Source of the DNA: Artemia franciscana
Lineage: Eukaryota > Arthropoda > Branchiopoda > Anostraca > Artemiidae
Length of the DNA stretch: 64,000 bases
Direction of reading: 5' to 3'
Assembly (NCBI RefSeq): GCF_032884065.1
Contig: NC_088867.1
Location: 1,853,854 to 1,917,853 of the forward strand
Shown here: one piece after another, positions 23,311 to 34,260 of the stretch
Numbering within the stretch: the stretch's first letter is position 1
Layout of the letters: the number at the start of each line of letters is the position of its first letter
Notes under the pieces: generated by a model
The model's database searches: none
Told to the model about the DNA's origin: nothing
What the model saw: only the letters and a program-made list of their open reading frames with translations
Made by a program: the position numbers and the translations under genes

Positions 23311-24020
23311 CGGATAGTTAGATAGATAAGTGTATTTCAAAAACCCATGGGCCATATACACACAAAAATGTAAATAAATAACAAACAAGCAAGGAAATTA
23401 ACAACAGTACGAATTACAAACACGCAAAAAATACAGAATTCAACGCGAAAAGTGCTTAATCTAACAACATAAGCAATTAGTAATATAAAACTTTTTCTTC
23501 TTATAAAGGAGTTATCTATATACACTCCCATTCGAAATATTGTGGTTGGGTTACTGTTTTGCATAATACCCGGAAGCATCAAATTAATCCCATGCAAATA
23601 AATTTCCCGTAAATCCAAGAGCACCGGGCATTTCCGGAGAAAATGATCCAAGTCTTCATCATCATCATTACAAAGGGGACAAACATACCGCCTATTAGGA
23701 CCAGCTATCATTTTATTTTTGTCGAAAGTTTTTGCCTGTTCTGGATTGGAAAACAATTCGCCCTAAGCTGAATCAACGACGTTGAATCATAACCGGTAAA
23801 TTAAATTTAAAATAAACTTCCTCTTCAAAACGAGGTTTTGCCTGATAATAATGTTGTAGGTTTATAGAATCTAAAACCAGCCCTTGCCAATGCTGAATTT
23901 CCTGACTCTCTAATATAAATCATACCTGGCTTTCTAAATATGTTGGTACATCACTAGAACAAAGACCATTATTCCATAAATAAGACATTCCTACTTTTTC
24001 TAGTAATGATTTAATTTATA
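23311..24020 (-). pseudogene. LINE C-terminal fragment with zinc-knuckle motif
   Basis: On the minus strand, from about 24,020, the broken frames show EKVGMSYLWNNGLCSSD, then FILESQEIQHWQGLVLDS, RFEEEVYFKFNLP and finally VCPLCNDDDEDLDHFLRKC. The Cys-x2-Cys-x9-His-x4-Cys spacing plus DLDHFLRKCP is the standard C-terminal zinc motif of several non-LTR reverse-transcriptase ORFs. Stops and a frameshift are present near 23,750-23,765. A TATC/GATA tail at about 23,313-23,325 marks the 3' end. The second copy at 36,900-37,510 is cleaner but shorter. Confidence 0.75.
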
Positions 24021-25173
24021 GTGTCCTTTTAAGAGTCAAACTGATTTGAGAGAACCCCCTCCCCCACTACACCCATCATTTTCCCTAACAAACATCCAAA
24101 AAAGTTTTGAGACATTAAATTGTTCAATATTGTCGAAAAGCTCAGTAATTACATTTTGGGGGATGCCAGCCCCCCCCCCCCCCCGAAGCCTCAGGGCAAG
24201 GGCAGAAAGTTATGCATTTGTTCATTGTTTACATATAGTATATGTTACTGAGAAAAGTTCTGCATGTTTGACTTCTACTTTTCCAAATTACAAAGGGCAT
24301 TCAGATCAGTCTTCCAGTGAAGGTTGAAGGGGATGTGTTAAACTAGGTCATAACATGTTATGTGTATATAGATTGTCAAAAGGGTGTCCTTCAGGAATGA
24401 CTGAGTATATTAATTTTGAATTTTCAGGAAATAATAAGGGAGATAATCAATTGAACAAAAATGCAATATTTGCACACTACTACTACTGCTACTACTGTTG
24501 CTTCAACTGCTACCAAAAGTACTGTTACTGCTACCACTACTATCACTAGAACTTGTACTTCTGTAGTGAGTACTATTAAGGCTAAGGATATTGAGGAAAC
24601 GTTGAGGGGAAATTTGAATTAAATCGAAACATACTATGGGTATACAGATTACTGATACGGTCGTATCAGCAATATTTTTGGAACGGCTTATCATACCAAG
24701 AGCAAAAAGGTAATATATGCATGCCAATACTAACACCTATACCACTGCTACTTTTTCTTATGCTACTACTGCTACTAAACTACTCCAACTGCTACTTCAA
24801 TTGCAACAGCTTGTAAATTTTAGAGTGTTAAGTTGAAAAGGGTGTCAAAAGCTTATATGAACAATATTTTTGGAACAGCTGAACGTGTCAAGGTAAAACT
24901 TCCGCATTATAAACCTATTATAAACCTATTATACCTATTTATTAACCTATTAGAATTATAAAATTATTTCCACAAAAATTAATCACTCTCGTTTATTTTT
25001 TTTTGTTCATGTTATCATCGTTTACTTTCATGATTAGCTTTTGCTTTGATTATATATTTTTTTTGCAAACAAATATTAGTTGGTCTATTTAAAGTAGTTT
25101 AATATTCGATCTGTTGGTATTTTGTTGGTCTGTTCGCATTTCTTAACTTAAGTTTTAGGTAAAGAATAATTAC
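24021..25173. repeat. Dispersed repeat with ACT/GCT-rich (Thr/Ala) simple repeats
   Basis: Matches 40,745-42,074 of unit 2. Around 24,470-24,555 and 24,745-24,830 are ACT/GCT/ACC triplets; one frame from the ATG at about 24,460 reads a Thr/Ala/Ser-rich peptide ending KAKDIEETLRGNLN. Neighbouring frames are Tyr/Cys-rich or Ser/Gly-rich. Unit 2 has 158 extra bases at 41,422-41,580. The triplet bias comes from the repeat, so I do not call a gene. Confidence 0.6.
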
Positions 25174-25266
25174 CAAAAAATCTTTCTTTTGGCTCTTCCT
25201 TTTCAGCTGGATCTGGCTCAGGCTCTGCTTCAGCAAAAGCTTCGCGTTTCGTAAAAAAACCATCAT
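25174..25266 (-). CDS. Acidic propeptide exon with Lys-Arg site, unit 1
   Basis: Minus strand: a long T-tract then ACAG acceptor, 93-base exon, donor TTTTTTG|GTAATTATTC. Phase 1 at both ends; after the split codon it reads DGFFTKREAFAEAEPEPD and continues PAEKEEPKERFF. A dibasic Lys-Arg is followed by Glu-Ala and then alternating acidic/Ala/Pro residues, the look of a propeptide or a spacer between processed peptides. The closing ERFF recurs at the end of the plus-strand second exon (60,408-60,473, SERFFT), so the two spacer exons may be related by descent. If the donor were not used, the frame would stop eight codons later (after NYSLPKT). The frame given by the ATG reading (MLTETFF...) is a shadow. 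Confidence 0.7.
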
Positions 25267-25327
25267 CTGTAAAAAAAAAGTTTCCGTTAACAAAATTAAC
25301 TGGAAGTCATTTACGCCTGTAGAACAT

Positions 25328-27082
25328 TACATAAAAAAAACTAGGTTTTTTTAACTGAAAGTAAGGAGCGACATTAAAACTTAAAACGGACAGAAATTAC
25401 TCCGTATATGAAATGGATTGTTCCCTCCGCAATCCCTCGCTCTTTACGCTAAGGCTTTTAATTGTTTTAAAAAGCAGAATTGTGGCAAAGAGTCAAACTT
25501 TAGCGTAAAGAGCGAGGGACTGCGGAAGGAACAATCCATTTCATATACGGAGTAATTTCTGTTCGTTTTAAGTTTTAATGTCGCTCCTTACTTTCAGTTA
25601 AAAAAACCTAGTTTTTTTTATGTAATTTCTGAACGTTTTTGAATTAATGCATGTTTGATTTTGACTCTCCACACGTAAACTATTCAAACGAAATTTGCAT
25701 ATTAATTCCTTTTTTGGCTAAATGGCTTTCTCTTAGTTTTGATCATACGATTTTGAGAAATATGGGATGGGGAAGGAGGCCTAGTTGCCATGCAATTTTT
25801 CGGTTACATAAAAAGGCAACTATTAATTTTAATTTTAACGAATTTTTTTATTAGCAAAAAATATACGTAACTTTAGAATTAACTTACGTAACAAACTTTT
25901 ATATTCTTTAATTATTATTATGTATATGAGGGGGTTTGTACCCTCGTTAATACCTCGTTCTTTACACTAAATCGTAAGTTTTGTCCCAATTCTTTAAGAA
26001 TGACCCCTGAATCAGAAAGGCCGTAGAATAAATAGTTGAAATTACTAAAAATACTTTAGCATAAAGAGCGAGGTATTTATCTCCTCCTAAATACCTCGCT
26101 CTTTATGCTAAAGTATTTTTAGAACCCCTCATATGCGTAATAATCTCTGTTCGTTTTAAGTTTCAATGCTACTTCTTCCTTTCATTTGAAAAAACGTTTT
26201 CATGTTTATTTTTCATTGTTTTCTTATAGTAATGCTAGAGAATCCTGCGCCCTTTTCATTGAATTTTTCTTCCCCCATGACAGATTCCTCCAAGGAAAGA
26301 TCCTCCAACATAGCCCCCTCTCCTCATTCCCACCCCCAAACAAAATAAAATCCCCCTGAAAACGTCTGTACACTTCCCAATAACCATTACTATATGTAAA
26401 CACTGGTCAAAGTTTGTAACTTGCAGCCCCTCCCCCAGGGATTCTGGGGGAGTAAGTCATCCCCAAAGACATAGTTATTATGGTTTTCGACTATGTTGAA
26501 CAAAATGGCTATCTCAAAATTTTGATCCGTTGACTTTGGGAAAAAAATGAGCGTGGGAGGGGGCCTAGATGCCCTCCAATTTTTTTGGTCACTTAAAAAG
26601 GGCACTAGAACTTTTCATTTCCGTTAGAATGAGCCCTCTTGCGACATTCTAGGACCACTTGGTCGATACGATGACCCCTGGGAAAAAAAAACAAAAAAAA
26701 ACAAAAAAACAAACAAATAAACACGCACCCGTGATTTGTCTTCTGGCAAAAAAATACAAAATTCCACATTTTTGTAGATAGGAGCTTGAAACTTCTACAG
26801 TAGGGTTCTCTGATACGCTGAATCTGATGGTGTCATTTTCACTAAGATCCTACGACTTTTAGGGGGTGTTTCCTCCTATTTTCCTAAATAAGGCAAATTT
26901 TCTCAGGCTCGTAACTTTTGATGGGTAAGATTAAACTTGATGAAACTTATATATTTAAAATCAGCATTAAAATGCGATTCTTTTGATGTAGCTATTGATA
27001 TCAAAATTCAATTTTTTTGAGTTTTGGTTACTATTGAGCCGGGTCGCTCCTTACTACAGTTCGTTACCACGAACTGTTTGAT
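25328..27082 (+). mobile_element. Dispersed element, copy 2, full length, defined by an empty site
   Basis: Unit 2 reads GTAGAACAT directly into AAGGGTTTG at 42,229/42,230; unit 1 has 1,755 bases at that point, from TACATAAAAAAAACTAG to GAACTGTTTGAT. This fixes both ends. The head is the long inverted repeat (25,328-25,624), the tail the ACAGTTCGT hairpin. A 2-base AT target duplication is possible. No transposase frame is seen, so it must be moved in trans. Confidence 0.88.
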
Positions 27083-27505
27083 AAGGGTTTGTCTTCGTTA
27101 TACAGCTTTTTGGCAGCGTATCAAAAGAAACATGTAGTTAAAGTATGTGTTAGCGAATAATAATGTTAACTTTAGAGACGCTGCTAAAAATATATTTTAT
27201 ATATTTAAATAATAAAAAATAATCAGATAGACGGGTTTTAGTGTTCACATTATAATGATGGTAATTCGAATGGTGTCTTTAGCAGAAAGCATTAATTCTA
27301 ACAATTACATCACTTAGTAGGTTTTTTTTTTAGCAACTTTTCAAAAAGACGCTTGCACTTAACGTATGAATGAGCGTAAAGTAACGGAAAATAACGGAGC
27401 TACTAAAATGGTCTATTAGGGTAAAAAGGAACTTAAATAATGAACAAGGTGTTTTTGTCAAAAAAAACAAAAAACAAAAGCTTCGCGTTTGGTTTTCTTA
27501 TCCTT

Positions 27506-27714
27506 CTATCTAAGATTAATGCTCAGCTATGGTGCCTGATAGCTCAGGGCAGGTCTTCCCAAGGGACCGGTGTTTGTAAATGCAACATCAGCACAACCAA
27601 ACCCGGACCAGGGCTTGTAGCCGTGTGACTAGTAGCCAAAACCATTCCCATATGCACTGTCAAATCCTTAATTATATCCTTGGTTGTAAGCCACGCCTCC
27701 AAATCCTCCTTGAG
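27506..27714 (-). pseudogene. Decayed Gly-rich terminal exon, unit 1
   Basis: Minus strand after the acceptor CATTTTAG the phase-1 frame reads QGGFGGVAYNQGYN, stop, GFDSAYGNGFGY, stop, SHGYKPWSGFG and then TNTGPLGRPALSYQAP, stop, LSINLR, stop. It aligns with the intact exon at 12,889-13,130 (VGPNGRPALNYQAP, LSVDLR). All four stops are shared with unit 2, so decay preceded the duplication. Eleven bases past the last stop, AAACGCGAAGCTTTTG repeats 16 bases of the acidic exon, suggesting an old exon rearrangement. It should be skipped if the acidic exon is used by the neighbouring gene. Confidence 0.75.
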
Positions 27715-28099
27715 CTAAAATGGTTGAAATTGAAATTTCTAAATAAAATTAACTAAAATTTTTGCTTAAAACAAAAGTTTAAGTAAAAAATGTAAGGATG
27801 TATTAAATTTATATTCAAGTGGGTGTATGAACAATGAAACGGTTCTAATAAAACAGCAATTTCGGCAATAGTCGGGGTTAGTCTAGAAATATTGTAGACA
27901 GGAAATAAAAATTTGTACTATGTGCCCAATATTGACTTAAAGACTTTCTCTCTACAAATTTGGTATTGGGAATCCTAAAATACTTTTAAGTCGCAGCTGG
28001 GGACATAGATACCCTTTTAAATTTTCACTGACTCGCGGCAGCTATAGGGTGTCTTGTCAAGAATTAACTCAATCCTAATTTTCGTAAAAAAAAAGAAAG

Positions 28100-30095
28100 A
28101 AAAGAAAAACACATTTTTTCCACAGGAAGTAAGGAACAATATTGAAACTTAGAACAAACAGAAATGATTCAGTGTATAAGCTGTTGCCCTCTTCTCAATG
28201 CCTCGTTCTCAAGCTAAAAAATTTTCACTTTAAAAAAATACTCATTATTCTAATTAAAGAACCCTTTAGTTCCAGGAGTCGTTCTTAAAGAACTGAAACA
28301 AAATGATGAACTTTAGTGTAAAGAGTGATGTATTGAGATGGGGACAGCCTCTCTCATATACAGAATTATTTCTGTTCGTTTTAAGCTTCAATTTTGCTCC
28401 TTACTTACAGTAGAAAAACTTGTTTTTTTTACTTAATGGTTTATCAAATCATTTCTCAAATCGTTTCTCAAATAATGCCGAGAAATCCAGCTTCCTTCCA
28501 TGGATAATTCTATCCTCGATGAATTTCCTACAAGTAAATTTCGTGACGACAATTTCGCCTAATAAATTCTCCTTAGTATACTTTCATTTTAAAAAAGATT
28601 TCACTTTCTAATTTTTCTCAAATCATATCGGAAGTCTCCCTCCATATCTCCTCCGTATAATTCTCCCTTCTTTAAGCGGAATCCAAATATATAAGGTTCA
28701 TTAATTTATTTTATCCATCAAAGACTCTGAGCTTGAAAAAATTTCCCCATTTTTGAAAGAGGGGAGAAACGCTCCGTGAAAGACGAGGAATCTTAATGAA
28801 AATCATGCCGTCATAATTAGATAATCAGAAAACCCAATAATTAGATAATCAGAAAAAAATGTAAAATTTCACATTTTTGAAGATGGGAATCTTCAAAAAT
28901 GGGAAATTTTACATTTTTTCGAAAGAAAGATCACAAACCCGTGTACTAATTTATCTCTTTTTTTTCTCAGGAGCGATCGTATCAAACCAATGGTCCTAGG
29001 ATATCAAGAGTAGGCTCATTCGAACGAAACTTAAAAGTTTGAATTTCCTTTTTAAGTAACGAGAAAGATCGGAGGACAGCTATCCCCCTCCCGTGCCTCT
29101 TGTTCCCTAATTTGTTCGATCAATTGAGATAGTCATATCGTTCAACTTAATTGAAGAGTCAAATAACTAAGCTTTTGGAAATAACATAACCCCCACAACC
29201 CCTTCGGGAAAAGTCTTTAAGTTTTGAAATTTGCCAGTTGTTTACACATAGTATTTATTATTGGGAATTATAAGTAAATTTTACGGGTGGGGTAGGGTAA
29301 ATTTTCGGCGAAGGGGATTTTTCACTGGGAGAATTTCTATGGTGAGGTAGGTTATTGGAGGGGGAGGTTTTCGAGGGAAATTTAACACTTGGGGAATTTT
29401 TCTAGAATTGGTATATGAAATTTCTTTATCTGTCTTACTTTCTCTTTGCCAACTCGATTTTAAATGTGGAAGTTTTAATGGTAAATGTCCGGGGTAAATT
29501 TTCACCAAGATTGACTTTTGCAGATAATATATCCTCCCGATGCTCTAATATCACTTGTTCGAAACGATCACCCCTGGAAAAAAACAAATAGACAAATAAA
29601 AAACACGCCTCCGGGACCTTTCTCCTGGCAAATGTTCAATTTTTTTGTATATATGAGCTTGAATCCTCTACAGTAGGTTTGCTGAGATACCAAATCTGAT
29701 GTTGTGATTTTCATCAGGATCGTTTGACGTTTCTTAAGTGTCCCCCCTTTTTTGAAAAATTGGGCAAATTTTCTCAGGCCTGTAACTTTTGCCGAGTAGC
29801 ATTAAACTTAATGAATTTTATATAATTTGAATCAAATCAAGTTGAATTAAAATCAAGTTGCATTCAAGCTGTGGCTAACTGGAGAAAAAGCCAACACAGA
29901 TTGTCTGAGTGAGAGGCAAAGCTGGTATCAGCCTTTTTAAGGGTTGTATAAAAAATATTTTCATTTTCACTTGTTGATAATAAAAATTCAATTCTTTTGA
30001 TGTATCTATTGTTGTCAAAGCTCTGTTTTTTTTTTGAGTTTCAGTTATTATTGAGCCGTGTCGCTCCTTACTTACAGCTCGTTTACCACAAAATG
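28100..30095 (+). mobile_element. Older member of the dispersed-element family, unit 1
   Basis: Head box GGAAGTAAGGAACAATATTG at 28,125, a diverged foldback to about 28,430, and tail CGCTCCTTACTTACAGCTCG at 30,063 with the hairpin eroded (ACAGCTCG...AAAATGT). It is shared by unit 2 at 43,565-45,560 with only scattered differences, so it predates the duplication. It contains the hairpin at 28,854-28,919. Confidence 0.65.
28854..28919. repeat. Near-perfect 31-base-arm hairpin, unit 1
   Basis: Arms of 31 bases (centre GAAGAT-GGGA-ATCTTC) with one mismatch. The unit 2 copy at 44,320-44,385 is perfect. Confidence 0.85.
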
Positions 30096-30399
30096 TTTGA
30101 AAAACTTGTTGATTTGAGGAACTTTCATCCGATTTTTTAAGTTTTTTGTAATACAGGAACAGAAAAAAGGAATTTCAAGCAATGGATAAAACAAATATTT
30201 GTGTCAGGATAAGGGATGCCAGGATCACCTGCCAAACAAAATTCACATCTATGGGTCATACTATCGAATCAACGCACTTTAAGTTTGGCATTTTAGCCTA
30301 TTGTCAATGTAACAATTTAAAAACACAAAGAAAAACGGGAATACCAATTAGATATATAAGAAACCTTGAAATAAAAGGCTACTAAAAATGGCAACTTAC

Positions 30400-30426
30400 T
30401 GATCATCACAGGGTTTGGCTGACCAA
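30400..30426 (-). CDS. 27-base micro-exon, unit 1
   Basis: Minus strand: CTTATTTCAG acceptor, 27-base exon, GTAAGT donor, phase 1 at both ends. Encoded after the split codon: GQPNPVMI. Its acceptor, donor and flanking intron closely match those of the 66-base exon at 34,261-34,326, so it is a shortened, diverged duplicate of it (compare GQPNP with the ALPYP/AQPYP start). Being symmetric and a multiple of three it could be included or skipped without shifting the frame. An identical exon is in unit 2 at 45,858-45,884. Confidence 0.5.
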
Positions 30427-31282
30427 CTGAAATAAGAAAAAAACATTTATGTTTATTTTTTTTTTATCAAAAATTACAATATGTTAACACACGGAAAATG
30501 AAATTGCAGGTTGTAAGCAAAAATATTTTTACGGGGAGGACAATTAGAAATTAAAGAGAGAGACACAATTAAAAAGTGAAAGAAAGGACAGATACATGGA
30601 AAATACGAGGTATCTTAGATATTGGTAATAATTTAAGAGTAAACCCTGCGAACCAGCATTAGGGTTGTGGCGTTTTTTTCTTCTCTAATTATGTTGCTCC
30701 GAAACACTACTTCTTTCGCAACTGCCTTTTTTCTCATTATCAGTTGTCTGTAGCTTCAAAGTCTTAAAAAATACAAACTCAAAATTTTTCCTGGATATGC
30801 AAATCATGAAACTAGGCAGAGAAGTTTTTTGAAGTTTGTAAAATTCCAGTTATTTTCCAGAAAAAAAAACGCATTTTGCTTCATGTTACACGTGGTGTTT
30901 GGAATATTATAGTAAAGTTTTTTTTAGAATAATTTTATGTTGAACTCCTATAGAGCATTTAATTTTTAGTCTAAGAACTTGAGAATAAAATTTTGCGACT
31001 CCTCTAGATTTGATCGAAAGGATTCCGTAAAGTCCATCCAGACTGCCAAATTTGTGTTTTTTCAGGTTGTTTTATGAAATTTTGGATCTAATTTTTCTTC
31101 AATTAATAGAGTTAATGTCAAAAATACGCCTTTGAAGCTTAGCTTTTTAGAAATCAAATACCGAACACCGATAGGTCATACCGATACAATTTTTCTAAAA
31201 TTTTCAAATTTGATGTTCATTTTGTTTTGGAAGCTAAATGTTAAGAAAAAGAGCAAGATGACATGCACTCTGCTATATACAA
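30427..31282. other. Intron sequence, internally duplicated
   Basis: Matches 34,327-34,900 and parts of 33,400-34,200 (for example AAAACGCATT..GCTTCATGTT), showing that exon plus intron were duplicated inside the unit. No frame is supported. The plus-strand frame at 30,182-30,385, just left of this block, is intron. Confidence 0.5.
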
Positions 31283-31291
31283 TTACTAGCT

Positions 31292-31320
31292 GTTGGGGTG
31301 GCGCTTCGCGCCACCCCAAC
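31292..31320 (-). repeat. 13-base-stem hairpin at the 3' end of the Helentron-like element
   Basis: GTTGGGGTGGCGC and its exact reverse complement flank a TTC triplet. A second GC-rich hairpin (GGGGCGCTTCGCGCCCC) follows immediately at about 31,333-31,350. This GC content is striking in an AT-rich region. Confidence 0.85.
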
Positions 31321-31687
31321 ACCTAGTTGGTGGGGCGCTTCGCGCCCCCCCAAGCCCCCCCGCGCGCGTAAGTCGTTACGCGCCATATTAGTTACGCGCC
31401 ATTGTAGTTGTGTCCCTGTGTCCCACCTGTGAATATAGATAGATTTATATATGTGTTTCAAACTACGTAAAAATTGCGAATATACAACATTCTTGGCTTT
31501 CCCACTACTGGGAGCTTTTCGTTTCCAATTGCCAGCAATTGATCTGAAAATGTTTGACCAGAGTCATCGTTACACAGACAGACAATATATAGAAAATATA
31601 TATATAAAATATAAATATATATATATTTTCTTTTTAGTTTTTTTGTAGTTTTTACCTTTTTTAGTTTTTTTCTTCTTTTGTATTAAT

Positions 31688-31768
31688 GCTAAAGCCAAGG
31701 TTCAAACCTGGAGCCTCTCGGACCTAGAACCTGAAACATAACGCTTTACCAACTCAGCTACTTCGGCT
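31688..31768 (-). ncRNA. tRNA-derived sequence within the Helentron-like element
   Basis: Minus strand begins GCCGAAGTAGCTGAGTTGG (acceptor arm and box A) and contains GGTTTGAACC (box B / T arm) followed by a partly matching acceptor 3' strand. The stretch between the D arm and the T arm is too long and does not pair as an anticodon stem. It is therefore not a working tRNA but a tRNA-like relic that could still carry a polymerase III internal promoter. A 72-codon minus-strand frame (31,702-31,920) overlaps it without recognisable homology. Confidence 0.4.
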
Positions 31769-32639
31769 TGAATACATTCGTTTTGAGCAGCTTCCTCAGG
31801 TGTTGCCATTGTAGGTTCTTCAGTCATTTTAAAATTAGAAATTTCTCTTTCAACGGTCTTTTTATAATTAAAAATTTGTGTTTGAACGATATTCTTAAAT
31901 ACCTGTGTCCTGGTCGTCATTTATATTCCCTGTGTCCCGGTCGTCATTTGTGTCCCGGTATCCCAGTCTGTAATTTCTCTTTGAGTGTCCCGGTCTGTAA
32001 TTTCTCTTTGAGTGTTTTTTCTTTTTAGTATTTTTTAGTTTTTTAAATTTTTTCTTTTTTCAGTTTTCTTTTTCTTTTTTATTTTTCAGCGTGTCCTGGT
32101 CGTCATTTATATTCCCTGTGTCCCTGTCGTCATGTTTTTTACATTTTTTCAGTTTTCTTTTTCTTTTTTATTTTTCAGCTTCACTATGAAATACATATCG
32201 CCGAACCTTTGTTTTTTTTTAACTAAAATCTGGTAGGCATTGATGACCTTATCCAAGTCAAAATCCCAAACCCAATCATCATCGCTATCATTTTCAGTTT
32301 TGATATGTTTTTACTCTCGCTGTCCAGGTGGATCTTCATCTAACTGCGCGGTTTTTCCTTTTTTTCTTTTTAGTTTTTAATTGGTTTTTACCTTTTTTTT
32401 TAGCTTTTTTAATTTTTTTTCGTTTTTTCTTCTTACTTTTTTTTTTAGTTTTTATCTTTTTTATTTTTTTTTATTTTTATTCTTAATTTTATTAGTTTTC
32501 TTTTTCTCTTCTATTTTTCAGTTTTTTCCTTTTTTTTAAGTTTTTTTTTTTAGTTTTTAGTTTTTTTAGTTTTTTAGTTTTTTAGTTTTTTTAGTTTTTT
32601 AGCTTTTTTATTTTTTTTATTAGTTTTTAGTTTTTTTGT

Positions 32640-32700
32640 AGTTTTTGACGTCATGACGTCAACCTGATCCACAGATCCACAGACAGACAGACAATTTATT
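32640..32700 (-). promoter_or_regulatory. Double CRE-like palindrome in the Helentron-like element (first copy)
   Basis: GACGTCATGACGTCA is two overlapping TGACGTCA-type sites, the consensus bound by CREB/ATF factors, followed by repeats of GATCCACAG. The same block recurs at about 33,166-33,222, each time next to the AT-rich terminal sequence. Whether it is bound is inference. Confidence 0.4.
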
Positions 32701-33236
32701 TTTATATATATAGATAGATAGAAGATATATTCCCTGTGTCCCGGTCGTCATTTGTGTCCCGGTATCCCAGTCTGTAATTTCTCTTTGGGTGTCCCGGTCT
32801 GTAATTTCTCTTTGAGTGTTTTTTCTTTTTAGTATTTTTTAGTTTTGGTCCCGGTATCCCAGTCTGTAATTTCTCTTTGAGTGTCCCGGTCTGTAATTTC
32901 TCTTTGAGTGTTTTTTCTTTTTAGTATTTTTTAGTTTTTTACATTTTTTCTTTTTTCAGTTTTCTTTTTCTTTTTTTAGTTTTTATCTTTTTTATTTTTA
33001 TTTATTTTTATTCTTAATTTTATTAGTTTTCTTTTTCTCTTCTATTTTTCAGTTTTTTCCTTTTTTTTAAGTTTTTTTTTTTAGTTTTTAGTTTTTTTTA
33101 GTTTTTTAGTTTTTTTAGTTTTTTAGCTTTTTTATTTTTTTTATTAGTTTTTAGTTTTTTTGTAGTTTTTGACGTCATGACGTCAACCTGATCCACAGAT
33201 CCACAGATCCACAGACAACTTATTTTTATATATATA

Positions 33237-34260
33237 GATTAACCGCTCAGCTAGAAATACAATTTTACGCAATGAACTTTCTCACGCATGTACGTTAAAC
33301 ACAGTAAAGAGTATACAGTCTCAATTTAGGTAGAAACAAAAACAATGTAAATGTAGTTTGACGATGACTTTGTGTTTGGGAAATTCTCTAATTACGTGCT
33401 GGCCTTAAAAAAAATAACTTAAAATAACCAAAAGGAATATGCATTACAATAACCAAAAAACGCATTATGCTTCATGTTACACGAGGTGATTAAAATTTCA
33501 TAGTAAAGTTTTTTTTTTTAGAACAATTTTATGTTGAACTCCTATAGAGTATTAATTTTTAATCTGAGAACTTGAAAATAAAATTTTGCAACTCATCTAG
33601 ATTTGATCGAAAGAATTCCGGAAAGTTCATCCAGAATGTCAAATTTGTGTTTTTCCTGGTTATTTTATGAAATTCTTGATCTGATTCTTCTTGCATTTTA
33701 AATGAGTAGTAATGTCAAAAGTAGGCAAGATAACATGAAATTTCATAAATAGGAAATTACTTTATTCACATAGAAAATATTTTCCAAAGTTATCATGATG
33801 TATCGTATGTTTTTTTAAATGTAGCTTTCTTTTTAGACAAGGTGGATTTTTTCAATGCAGATAAAACAGATCGGGATTTTTTAAGAATAAGTGGCAATAT
33901 GGGTTTCTCAAAAATAAAATTTCTTCAGTTACTTTTCTAGTGTAAACTATTTATATTGCAAGTTGTTACATTTTGTGTAAGTAAAATACCCTAACTTCGA
34001 AGCTAAACTTTTCAGAAAAAAAATTTGAATACTGATAAAACTTCATATTTCATTTTGGGAAACCTAAGAAAGTCTCTGCATTTCTCATATTCATTTCTGA
34101 ACTAATACAGTAAATTCTGATATTGACACAGGAGTTCTGGTGGTTATTTATTTTTTCTGAAGATCCGATGTTGATATAAGATATGAATCCGTTCATGAAT
34201 ATCCGATATAAAATATATAAGAAAGCTCGAAATAAGTGGCTACTAAAAAAGGCAACTTAC
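33237..34260. other. Intron sequence of the secreted-protein gene, unit 1
   Basis: Matches 46,740-47,775 of unit 2. It contains partial internal copies of the 30,427-31,282 intron. No gene. Confidence 0.5.

Larger units (their letters stand above)
31283..33236 (-). mobile_element. Helentron-like non-autonomous element
   Basis: Present in unit 1 but absent from unit 2 at 46,738-46,742, where ATACAA continues to TTAACCGCTCAG. On the minus strand it starts TCTATATATATAAAAATAAG and ends near a strong 13-base-stem hairpin (GTTGGGGTGGCGC, TTC loop) followed by AGCTAGTAATTG. Helentron/Helitron2 elements are known for an AT-rich 5' end and a 3' hairpin. No RepHel protein is present. Inside are T-rich tracts and two partly repeated halves (about 31,920-32,700 and 32,725-33,230), suggesting two copies fused or nested. 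Confidence 0.6.

Noticed and set aside
24355-24736. Tyr/Cys-rich and Ser/Gly-rich short frames
   Set aside because: Products of ACT/GCT triplet repeats read in different frames. The same pattern occurs in unit 2.
25099-25293. Minus-strand frame MLTETFFLQMMVF
   Set aside because: Overlaps the acidic exon in another frame. The splice-bounded frame has the acidic Lys-Arg composition and matches the exon phases.
30182-30385. Plus-strand 67-codon frame identical in both units
   Set aside because: Lies in intron sequence of the minus-strand gene. Identity reflects the recent duplication, and the homologous intron at 60,560-60,700 does not keep the frame.
31688-31768. Functional tRNA gene
   Set aside because: The anticodon stem does not pair and the spacing between arms is too long; kept only as a tRNA-derived relic.
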